From positions 1-6,502 of the forward strand of contig JAKSOY010000240.1 in NCBI GenBank assembly GCA_024405255.1: 6,502 bases of DNA, read 5' to 3'. Below the pieces are notes generated by a model that was given only the letters and a program-made list of their open reading frames with translations, made no database searches and was not told the origin of the DNA. Numbering within the stretch: the first letter of the stretch is position 1; every line of letters starts with the position of its first letter. This DNA is from Kiritimatiellia bacterium (GTDB lineage: Bacteria; Verrucomicrobiota; Kiritimatiellia; RFP12; UBA1067). Made by a program: the position numbers and the translations under genes. Shown here one piece after another: positions 1 through 6,502 of this stretch.

Positions 1-1047
1 CGCCGACTCGTGGAAGACCTCGGGAAGCGTCCGGAACATGTCCGTCTGCTCGTTCATGTCATCCGCCGGGATGTTGCCCAGCAGAATGACGCCTGCCGTG
101 CCGGTGATCTTGACGTCGCCGAACGTCGCCTCGCCCGCTTCCATGTACGCCTTCAACGCCCCCTGCATCTCGCTCGGATCGGGGAACTGGATCGACTGGA
201 TCTCGTCGAGCGCTACGAACTCATTCTGCGCGACAAGGCCGAACTGCCGCTTGGAAACGTCGTAGAACATCTTGGCACGGCTCAACGTTCCGCCGCTCAC
301 CAGCCACCCGTATTTCCCGATACGGCCGAAAAGGTACGACTTGCCGGTCCCCTTCGGAGCCAGTTCAACGAGGTTGATGCGCGGTTCGATGAACGGCAAG
401 AGTCGCGTCAGCATCGTATGCTTCTGCACCCAATCGGCGTAGCCGTCCGGATTGTAGTCGATTGCTCCGAGGAGCACGTCCATCCACTCCTGGACCGTAA
501 ACTGCTCTCTCGCCTTTCTGAAGGCATCGAGATTCACGGTGTACGGGCAGAAGTTCTTATACTCCAGAAGGTTCAGATAACCGTTCCGCTGCCCCTTCGG
601 GCGCGATTCGTCCGGCGGCAGATAACCGAGCTGGATCAGCCCCCACCCGCCCGAAGTTTTGGTCACGTCCTCCTTGATGCGATCCCAGACGTAATCCTCG
701 ATAATCGTCTCGCTGTGACGGATGTCGAGATCCGGGATCTCGAAGGTGTGCTTGTTTGACGAGATGTTGAGCTGCACGCGAATGTTCGCCAGGAACTTCC
801 GCGTAGCCCCGCCCTGCTGCGCCGCGTCGACAATTTCGAGCTTCTGGCTCTTCTGCGGAATGATTTTGCTGATGTACTGGCGCAGCTCATCTGGATTGCC
901 GACGCGACCATTCGCATCCGCCTTGCGCTTGAGAATCCAGTCACGCAAGAACGCGGGAATGTTCGCGGACTTGAAGGTCGAAATCAGTCCCTGATCCTTA
1001 AAGACCGTTGTCTGAGGAAATGCCTCGCGAAGTTTGTCAGTATTCAT
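1..1047 (-). CDS. brxL: BrxL, Lon-like AAA+ protein of BREX, 3' end truncated by the window edge
   Basis: The first 349 codons are present, in frame to base 1 with no stop. The protein starts MNTDKLREAF from the ATG at 1045-1047, with AAGGAG 5 nt upstream. Residues 1-200 form the N-terminal region, which in characterised BrxL binds DNA. The AAA+ core follows: Walker A APKGTGKS (230-237, bases 337-360), the BrxL-typical SGG (251-253), Walker B FVALDE (277-282, bases 202-219), KAYMEAG (299-305) and sensor-1 in LLGNI with N325. The window ends at LPEVFHESA, just before the expected 'DR' arginine-finger region and the Lon-like C-terminal domain, so about half of a usual protein of roughly 670-690 residues is missing. 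BrxL is often annotated as an ATP-dependent Lon-type protease, but structural work on a BREX homologue found an MCM-like, DNA-bound oligomer, so protease activity should not be assumed. It is the last visible gene of the operon, 9 nt after pglZ; anything downstream is unseen. Confidence 0.94.
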   Translation of the reverse strand, partial: MNTDKLREAFPQTTVFKDQGLISTFKSANIPAFLRDWILKRKADANGRVGNPDELRQYISKIIPQKSQKLEIVDAAQQGGATRKFLANIRVQLNISSNKHTFEIPDLDIRHSETIIEDYVWDRIKEDVTKTSGGWGLIQLGYLPPDESRPKGQRNGYLNLLEYKNFCPYTVNLDAFRKAREQFTVQEWMDVLLGAIDYNPDGYADWVQKHTMLTRLLPFIEPRINLVELAPKGTGKSYLFGRIGKYGWLVSGGTLSRAKMFYDVSKRQFGLVAQNEFVALDEIQSIQFPDPSEMQGALKAYMEAGEATFGDVKITGTAGVILLGNIPADDMNEQTDMFRTLPEVFHESA

Positions 1048-1052
1048 GCCTA

Positions 1053-1059
1053 CTCCTTA
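1053..1059 (-). promoter_or_regulatory. Ribosome binding site of brxL overlapping the pglZ stop codon
   Basis: On the minus strand the sequence reads TAAGGAG, 5 nt, then ATG. The TAA ends pglZ and shares its last two bases with the AAGGAG Shine-Dalgarno sequence of brxL. The arrangement copies the brxC-pglZ junction with a different stop codon, supports translational coupling, and fixes the brxL start at 1047. Confidence 0.85.
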
Positions 1060-3168
1060 AATGTCAAAATCATTGTTTTCACTGATCTGTTCAGCCGTAC
1101 CCGCCGCCGGTGCAACCGTAAGCTCTTCCTGTGCGGCATTATCAAGTGCAACGGACCGCTCGATGACGACGAACGGAACGACCTGCTCCTCGACTGTCGC
1201 GCCTCCGTGCATTTCAAAGCCGGGACCGCCCGATTTCGAGAACCGGTTATACCCCTTGATCAGCACAAATCCGTCGCCGACCGTTTCGGCAACCAATTCG
1301 GAATCGAGGTACTCGGTGCATTTGCGTTTGGCATAGCGCCAATCCAACACGTCGATCTTGTCGTCGAACTCCTTGACGTCCCTGGACTTGCCGTCACGTC
1401 TGGCAACGACAGCAAGCCGGGTCGCGCCATGATCAGCCGTGAGCACGACGCGCCGATAGATCTTCAGCAGATTCTCGATCTCGCCCATCACCTGAACGTC
1501 AATCATCTTCAGCTCCGCCGCAATGGCCTCCGCATGATCCTCGAACGGTTCATGCAATAGGCTGTCGAAGTCGTTGAACTTACGATAGCGGTCAGAAGTC
1601 CCCCATTCCTTGTCGACGTGATTGTACTCCGTCGAAGTCGGAAGATTGACTCGGACACAGTCAACGGACTTCGCATCAAACCGATGCACCTTGCAGCGGA
1701 CCAGCAGGAACGGCAGATATTCGACGCCCAGTGCATCGATAACAAGGACGGCAGTCTCCGGATCCGTTTTGAACTCCGAGAGGAGCGATGTCCGTGAAAC
1801 GATCTCGTCCGGCACAGCCGACTCGAATGCCCTCTGGACGAATTCATCCGGGATCGCATCTGCACACTTCAAAGCACGGTACTCGGCCATGTACGCGGCA
1901 AGTTCCGGATACTTCTCGAGTCCCATCTCCGAACGGTAGGCAGCCAGCAACTTGCTTTGCTTGCAGGCCAGTTCCCGCTCTTCTTCTTTGCCGACGACGG
2001 CTCTCCGGATCCACTCCGCCTCTTCGGCTTCAAGACCGAGTTGCAGCCACGGGACCATCTTGGCCGCGGACAAGTTCTTTGTCCGATTGATCAATGCTGC
2101 GACCGCCGACTTGACTTCCATAGATCCGATGCCGAGCCGCCTAATCGCGGCATTGCGCTCTTCCGCCCACTCGGCCGCATTGTCGGCATTGAGAACCTCA
2201 TCGACGACATTGAGATAGAAATTCAGGAACTGATCCGGATGCTTTGCGATGCGCGCCAGCACGTCAGCGAGGAAGCTTTTACTTGGAGCAATTGACCGTA
2301 AGACCTGCTGAAAGACCTCGCGCTCACCAATCCCAAAAATCTGCTCGTGACGCATCAGAGCGATTTCACGAATCTGGTGCGGTCCGGCTGGAAAGAAGTG
2401 TGCGCGAAGTTCCTGCTCGATCTCAGTTCCAGTCGTGTTCTTGACGATCCACTTGAAGGCATCGTCAGTCAGATCCGCCTTGAAGCCGCAATAATCTGAG
2501 AACAGGTCTTTCAAGGCGAAATACTGGCGCACGTCTCTTGAGACACCAGGGAAGCTATGCGTCCCATTGAAACCAACGGCGATGCAAATGTCTTCGTCTG
2601 GCTGCGCAGCCCATTTCTCAAGCGTCTTGAGGTAGGTACGCAAATCCGAATGACAGCCGCTTATCCGCGAAGAGAAATCCTTGTTGACGAGGACGTATCG
2701 CTTCCCCGACACGGGGACCGCCGTCTCAGCACCGATGGGGCAATAGATCGCATTGGCAAAGATGCTCGGGTGGGTAAACACCTCATCCATTTCCGCCCAC
2801 TTCTGACGGAAAACGAAAATGACCGTCTCGAGCCCGGCTCCATTGAGATACCCGGCAATGAGGTTGAAGGCCCGGCGGACCTCGCTTTTTTCAAGAAGCG
2901 AGAGGTAGCCGTCAAGACCTACGACAATCATATGTTTGTCACCGGCCTTGAGTTCCTTGCGCTTGTCCTCAAGATTCTCGAACACGCGCTCCGCCATCGG
3001 AATGAAACCGTCCGCATGGACGAACGGGCTCACCGGGACGACCTCGAAGCGCTCGCCGTAGTTCATGCAAATCGCGCTGTAGTCTGCGTATGCCGGTATG
3101 ACCAGGACACGCGACTTGAATTTGCTGTCGCTATTCTGAATCCGCGTGCAAAATTCGTTTACGGTCAT
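1057..3168 (-). CDS. pglZ: PglZ-family BREX phosphatase (BREX type 4-like), complete
   Basis: This is a complete 703-residue protein of the PglZ family, alkaline phosphatase superfamily, and a core component of all BREX types. The C-terminal half carries the catalytic fold: VIDALGVEY (476-484) with metal-ligand D478; NLPTSTEYN (508-516), the usual place of the catalytic Thr/Ser, probably T513; LTADHG (576-581) with D579 and H580; and HGGATVEEQVVPF (654-666) with H654, the usual last metal ligand. These together suggest an active two-metal hydrolase; its physiological substrate in BREX is not established. The N-terminal half (1-450) is not recognised in detail, with alternating strands and helices (for example IVVGLDGYL at 81-89) and then a helical stretch. 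The acidic tail (about 679-703) ends in NNDFDI. The ATG at 3166-3168 is chosen because AGGAG stands 7 nt upstream. It lies between brxC and brxL, whose stop and start are 11 and 9 nt away. No signal peptide or membrane segment is seen, so it should be cytoplasmic. Confidence 0.93.
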   Translation of the reverse strand: MTVNEFCTRIQNSDSKFKSRVLVIPAYADYSAICMNYGERFEVVPVSPFVHADGFIPMAERVFENLEDKRKELKAGDKHMIVVGLDGYLSLLEKSEVRRAFNLIAGYLNGAGLETVIFVFRQKWAEMDEVFTHPSIFANAIYCPIGAETAVPVSGKRYVLVNKDFSSRISGCHSDLRTYLKTLEKWAAQPDEDICIAVGFNGTHSFPGVSRDVRQYFALKDLFSDYCGFKADLTDDAFKWIVKNTTGTEIEQELRAHFFPAGPHQIREIALMRHEQIFGIGEREVFQQVLRSIAPSKSFLADVLARIAKHPDQFLNFYLNVVDEVLNADNAAEWAEERNAAIRRLGIGSMEVKSAVAALINRTKNLSAAKMVPWLQLGLEAEEAEWIRRAVVGKEEERELACKQSKLLAAYRSEMGLEKYPELAAYMAEYRALKCADAIPDEFVQRAFESAVPDEIVSRTSLLSEFKTDPETAVLVIDALGVEYLPFLLVRCKVHRFDAKSVDCVRVNLPTSTEYNHVDKEWGTSDRYRKFNDFDSLLHEPFEDHAEAIAAELKMIDVQVMGEIENLLKIYRRVVLTADHGATRLAVVARRDGKSRDVKEFDDKIDVLDWRYAKRKCTEYLDSELVAETVGDGFVLIKGYNRFSKSGGPGFEMHGGATVEEQVVPFVVIERSVALDNAAQEELTVAPAAGTAEQISENNDFDI

Positions 3169-3175
3169 AGGTGAA

Positions 3176-3182
3176 CTCCTCA
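3176..3182 (-). promoter_or_regulatory. Ribosome binding site of pglZ overlapping the brxC stop codon
   Basis: On the minus strand the sequence reads TGAGGAG, 7 nt, then ATG. The TGA is the stop codon of brxC and the overlapping AGGAG is a strong Shine-Dalgarno sequence for pglZ. A ribosome finishing brxC therefore covers the pglZ initiation region, which favours coupled translation or re-initiation. This fixes the pglZ start at 3168. Confidence 0.85.
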
Positions 3183-6100
3183 GCTCATGAGCGCAATGCC
3201 CGCATCCGGAATGGAAGCAATCAGTTTCAAGAGCTCGGACTTCGCCTCGTCCGCCGACATCTTCTTGATCTTTGACTCGATCTCCGGGCGGAACGACGAA
3301 TCATAGTTGCTCTTGACAAAATCCTGCACCGCGTCTTCTCGCGCAGGGTTGTTCCACCAGGCGTTTGGCGTTGCGCCAAGCTTGGCGGCGAAGTTCGCAG
3401 CCAGGTCTTCGGCCTTGACGTTGAGCTTCGCGTAGCGCTTGGGAAGGTTGCGCTCCAGGAACACGGCCTTCTGCATGGTTTCGTTGTTCAGCTTCGCCTT
3501 CTTGAGAGCCTTGCACGCGCTCTTGATTTTGTCGACCGAGGCCTCGGCAAGTCCGCGAATCGTCCCCAGGATCAGTCTGGCATCCGCCGGATTGGCGAAA
3601 AGGACATCAGCGGGGAACAGGTGTGCGGCGCTCCAGAGATCCGGATCATCCGACCCAGTCATCTCCTTCCACAACTGCATCAGCTTCCGCCCCTCGGACT
3701 TCTCGCGAAACGCCTTGATCTGCGTGAATATGGCATCGCGGAAGTCCACCTCCCCGAGTTCGGCTCCGCCCTGCCTGGCATCGAGGATTTGCTTCCACTC
3801 CTCGTCCGAAATGTCCGCGACCTCGTCGCCGAGATTCTTCGACATGATCTCAATTGGCAGCTTCAACATTGGATCGCGAAACAACGCCTGAACCACATCC
3901 TTCTGCGTCGTCACGAAGAGGCAAAGCTTTTCGAGCGTTTCGCCCTGGATCTTGCTGTCCTTGACCTGCTCCTTGAGTTCTGAGACGAACGGATAGGTCG
4001 CCGCGAGAACGTCCAGCGAAACCTTGTTGTATTCGATCATCGCCTTGCGGAGCTTCTCCTGCGCCGTCTCGAAATTCATCCAGCTGCTGACGGAGAACAT
4101 CTCCTGCATCGCCAAGATGAACTTGTACTGGTTCTCCACGTCCGTGAGAACGCCTGAGACATCCACCTCGTTCCAGAGCCAGCTTGCGTCCATCGAGAAG
4201 CGAGCGACAATCGTCTTGCGGTATTCGCCGCCCAAGTCTCCCGCATCTGCCGCCGCCTTGGGCAGCGCCGGCGCCTTGACGCTGATGTACTTGTCAAAGG
4301 CGTTCGTGAACACTTCCGGCGTGATATACTTCTGAATCGCAGCGCTCAGTCCCTCATTCTTGAGCAGGATGTCGCCAATGGCCTTGACCTTTTCCGTCTT
4401 CGACCCGTCCTTTGACTTCGACGACATCGGGATGACCTCGCAAAGCGACTCGATGACCTTGCAGATGTTTTCCGTGGCCGTCTCCGTTTTCTGCTCGCGG
4501 ATGTACGACGGCAGCACCCAGAGCGGAATGTTACCCGTGAGAATGCGAATTCGCTCGCCGACCTTTGCCAGCACGCTTTCGGGCGTAGCGCTCTTGTCGA
4601 CCGCAAGCGAGAAGATTTCCGAAATCTGCTTGGTGAACGCCTTCTCCTCCTCGGAGAGACGGCAGATCTTCTTCTCGTCTTTGATCTTATCCTCGCCGTC
4701 GTCCATCACGACCGCTTCAATGATTTCCGACAGCGCCTCGACGTCTAGCGGCTGCGAGATACGATCATCCGTCCACTGCAGGTTCTTCTTCAGCCAATTC
4801 CGCATCGCGAAGCCGATTGCAAACGCGGTGAAGGCGTTCTTCTCAAAACCATACGGAGCTCGGAGCAGTTCTTTGTACTGACGCCGGACCGAACACACGC
4901 CGTTCTGCCCGATCGTGTTCTGGCGCTTCTTCTCCCAGAAGTCACGCAGCTTGGCGAAAGGATGGTCGGGATTGCTCTCGAACCAGTCGTCGGCAAACGT
5001 CACGCCCTGCGTCGCCAGACGCTGAATGTACGCCTTGTATGGGCCGCCATTGATCGGCGACTGTCCCGTGAGGCCCGTCTGCGCCCATGCCTTGAGCGCC
5101 ATCGGCTTGTATAGCTGCGGATTGTCGAACGTAAATTTGTCCGGGCTGGAATAGAACCAGCGGAGCTTCTGCTCGTTAAGCTTGCCCTTGAGCGACAGCC
5201 ATGTGATACCCTGCTCGATCATCGGCTCGTCGGAAGCTTTCTCAGCCGGTATCACAATCGTAATGTCTGTCGACCCAGAGCGCACGCGGTCTTTCCACTT
5301 GTCGAGGATCTTCTTCGCCCGCCCCTCATATGCCCCGCGCATTCCCTGGTCGGTGGCCGCATCCGCCTGCGCACGCAACAAGATGTAGTCCTCCCACAGC
5401 GACTCGTTTTCGTCGCAGAAGGAAATGTTGTTGAGGTAGAGGAAGATGATGCGCATCCCAGAGAACTGCTTGGCCATCTGCCGCGCTTTTTCGGGAATGG
5501 AAATCGTCCCCTCGTGATTGCAAGCGAGCAAGCAGTTGATGAGAATCTTGTTGCCGCCTTTGGGCGTGCCTTCTCCGAAGTCCGTACGATTCTTCACGTC
5601 CGACGGCTTGAAGTCCGGTCCATGATAGGCCCGCACCTCGTATCGCGCCGTATCGCCATACCCGTCAACGCGCTTCTTGATGTCGACGCCGATGTCGCTC
5701 GCGACGAGCGACGTAAATTCGCCACGGAGCTTCGACGGATCGACCTTTGTGCCCGAAATTAGCGGCATCACGCGGTCCGAGACAATTGAGAAGCAGTTCT
5801 TCTCTTCCAAACTCTTGAGAATCGCCTTGACGTTAACGACGGTGCCGTCGCCATAAAACGACTTCTCGATATTCTCCACGGTTGGTGAAAGCAGCTCCTG
5901 GACGCCCTGACCGGACTTCTTCTCCATGAGCGAATAAAGAAGAACTGCCTTGTAGACACGCTCTTCCGGACTCCCGTCCGCCAACTGAAGCGCCGCCTTT
6001 TTTGCATTAAAGTCCGTCTCGATATCACGCACCACCGCATCGCGACCTAAATCCTCACGTTCCATAAAGTACCGCCAGAGATAGTCGACCATCAGATACT

Positions 6101-6502
6101 GATGATTGGCAACCGCCGGACCACCCTCTTCAAGAAACTTCTGGAACTCACTCTGTCCATTTGTCGCGCAAAGGTAGTCGAAGAAACTACGCGCATTGGA
6201 CCCGACCTTCTCGGACATGTGGCGGAGCAGATAGGCACTCATCGGATGAAGCGGAAGAATCAGCTTGAAGTCATCCGAACCGACCGCCTCGCTGGTCGGC
6301 ATATGCTTGAGCATGTACGAGTCCACGACCGGCGAAACGTTACTCCACAGCTTATCGTGCTCGAGCTTCCAATCTTCCTCGCGAAGATGGGTGAACGCAT
6401 GAGCTCCGAGACGGAAAACCTGGTTCGCCGGAATCTGCAACGGACACGGGGTGTAGCGGTCGTTCGCCTTCTTCGCGCTCTCCGAGCCGACGGCCAGGAA
6501 CG
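3180..6502 (-). CDS. brxC: BrxC-like BREX AAA+ ATPase, 5' end truncated by the window edge
   Basis: This is the C-terminal 1,106 codons of a very large protein; the frame is open to the window edge, so the true start lies beyond 6502. The in-frame TTG at 6438-6440 is not a credible start because about 20 further codons precede it without a stop. Counting from the window edge, residues about 82-110 carry the motifs LPLHPMSAYLLRHM and VGSNARSFFDYL. These resemble the AAA+ lid segment of BrxC/PglY proteins, where I recall a 'HP.. L..' element followed by 'NERT-F-FL'; R104 is a plausible sensor-2 residue. A winged-helix-like segment follows (about 178-245). Further on are RAPYGFEKNAF (about 547-557), a PYG element seen in this family, and IPLWVLPSYIRE (about 658-669). 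No Walker A or B is present in the visible part; they should lie in the missing N-terminus. It is the first of three tightly packed BREX genes, with 11 nt to pglZ. The family call rests on these motifs plus the PglZ and BrxL neighbours; the last 400 or so residues are helical-looking and not recognised. Confidence 0.85.
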   Translation of the reverse strand, partial: FLAVGSESAKKANDRYTPCPLQIPANQVFRLGAHAFTHLREEDWKLEHDKLWSNVSPVVDSYMLKHMPTSEAVGSDDFKLILPLHPMSAYLLRHMSEKVGSNARSFFDYLCATNGQSEFQKFLEEGGPAVANHQYLMVDYLWRYFMEREDLGRDAVVRDIETDFNAKKAALQLADGSPEERVYKAVLLYSLMEKKSGQGVQELLSPTVENIEKSFYGDGTVVNVKAILKSLEEKNCFSIVSDRVMPLISGTKVDPSKLRGEFTSLVASDIGVDIKKRVDGYGDTARYEVRAYHGPDFKPSDVKNRTDFGEGTPKGGNKILINCLLACNHEGTISIPEKARQMAKQFSGMRIIFLYLNNISFCDENESLWEDYILLRAQADAATDQGMRGAYEGRAKKILDKWKDRVRSGSTDITIVIPAEKASDEPMIEQGITWLSLKGKLNEQKLRWFYSSPDKFTFDNPQLYKPMALKAWAQTGLTGQSPINGGPYKAYIQRLATQGVTFADDWFESNPDHPFAKLRDFWEKKRQNTIGQNGVCSVRRQYKELLRAPYGFEKNAFTAFAIGFAMRNWLKKNLQWTDDRISQPLDVEALSEIIEAVVMDDGEDKIKDEKKICRLSEEEKAFTKQISEIFSLAVDKSATPESVLAKVGERIRILTGNIPLWVLPSYIREQKTETATENICKVIESLCEVIPMSSKSKDGSKTEKVKAIGDILLKNEGLSAAIQKYITPEVFTNAFDKYISVKAPALPKAAADAGDLGGEYRKTIVARFSMDASWLWNEVDVSGVLTDVENQYKFILAMQEMFSVSSWMNFETAQEKLRKAMIEYNKVSLDVLAATYPFVSELKEQVKDSKIQGETLEKLCLFVTTQKDVVQALFRDPMLKLPIEIMSKNLGDEVADISDEEWKQILDARQGGAELGEVDFRDAIFTQIKAFREKSEGRKLMQLWKEMTGSDDPDLWSAAHLFPADVLFANPADARLILGTIRGLAEASVDKIKSACKALKKAKLNNETMQKAVFLERNLPKRYAKLNVKAEDLAANFAAKLGATPNAWWNNPAREDAVQDFVKSNYDSSFRPEIESKIKKMSADEAKSELLKLIASIPDAGIALMS

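Larger units (their letters stand above)
1..6502 (-). other. BREX defence operon fragment, order brxC-pglZ-brxL, type 4-like
   Basis: Three co-directional genes with 11 and 9 nt gaps make one transcription unit running off both ends of the window. The presence of PglZ together with a BrxC-like ATPase is the signature of BREX. BrxL directly after PglZ narrows this to types 1 or 4. Type 1 has the long pglX methylase gene between brxC and pglZ, and here only 11 nt separate them, so type 4 (brxP, brxC, pglZ, brxL) fits best. A type 1 variant with pglX moved elsewhere is the main alternative. The operon promoter and any regulator must lie upstream of 6502. Confidence 0.75.

Noticed and set aside
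10..759. A 249-codon open frame on the plus strand
   Set aside because: It lies wholly antisense to brxL, whose minus-strand frame carries Walker A, Walker B and sensor-1 motifs. The predicted plus-strand protein is Arg/Leu-rich with no recognisable domain, as expected of a shadow frame in GC-rich coding DNA.
1..1047. Calling the third gene a functional Lon protease
   Set aside because: Only the N-terminal and AAA+ parts are visible, the region that could hold a Ser-Lys dyad is off the window, and structural work on a BrxL homologue points to an MCM-like DNA-binding machine.
2557..3174. A 205-codon open frame on the plus strand
   Set aside because: It is antisense to the N-terminal half of pglZ, has no ribosome binding site that I noticed, and its translation shows no family motif.
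3169..3179. An internal promoter or a terminator between the genes
   Set aside because: The gaps are 11 and 9 nt and consist of the ribosome binding site and spacer. There is no room for a hairpin terminator or a separate promoter.
6438..6440. TTG as the start codon of the large ATPase gene
   Set aside because: The frame stays open through at least 20 more codons to the window edge, and the protein would lack the whole P-loop domain that BrxC should have. The gene is simply cut by the window.
1057..6502. DISARM, Dnd/Ssp or a restriction-modification system as the identity of the locus
   Set aside because: No helicase, phospholipase-D, DndB-E, methylase or nuclease motif is visible in the three genes. 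The PglZ plus BrxC-like plus BrxL combination is specific to BREX.

Overview
The window holds the downstream part of one bacterial anti-phage defence operon of the BREX (bacteriophage exclusion) class. Everything is read from the minus strand, so transcription runs from position 6502 towards position 1. Three genes fill essentially the whole window: a 5'-truncated brxC-like AAA+ ATPase gene (6502 to 3180), a complete pglZ-family phosphatase gene (3168 to 1057), and the first 349 codons of a brxL gene (1047 to 1), cut by the window edge just after the AAA+ sensor-1 region. The gaps are only 11 and 9 nt. There is no promoter-sized gap, RNA gene, mobile element, repeat array or terminator that I can support.

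The order brxC, pglZ, brxL with no pglX methyltransferase gene between brxC and pglZ does not match BREX type 1 (brxA, brxB, brxC, pglX, pglZ, brxL). It does match the published composition of the rare BREX type 4 (brxP, brxC, pglZ, brxL), in which a PAPS-reductase-domain protein, BrxP, stands where other types have the methylase. The brxP gene would be expected upstream of brxC, beyond position 6502, and is not visible here. The type 4 assignment is therefore an inference from order and composition; the identities of PglZ and BrxL are well supported by motifs.

How the parts fit together: BrxC is expected to be a large P-loop ATPase of the core complex. PglZ is an alkaline-phosphatase-superfamily enzyme with an intact set of metal-ligand motifs. 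BrxL is a DNA-binding AAA+ protein with a Lon-like C-terminal region and is needed for phage restriction in systems that have been studied. At both gene junctions the upstream stop codon lies inside the Shine-Dalgarno sequence of the next gene (TGAGGAG and TAAGGAG), which suggests translational coupling and fixed stoichiometry.

Host: bacterial, with moderately high GC (mid-50s percent by eye, not computed) and strong canonical AGGAG ribosome binding sites. BREX systems are spread by horizontal transfer, so nothing here allows a confident assignment to a phylum.
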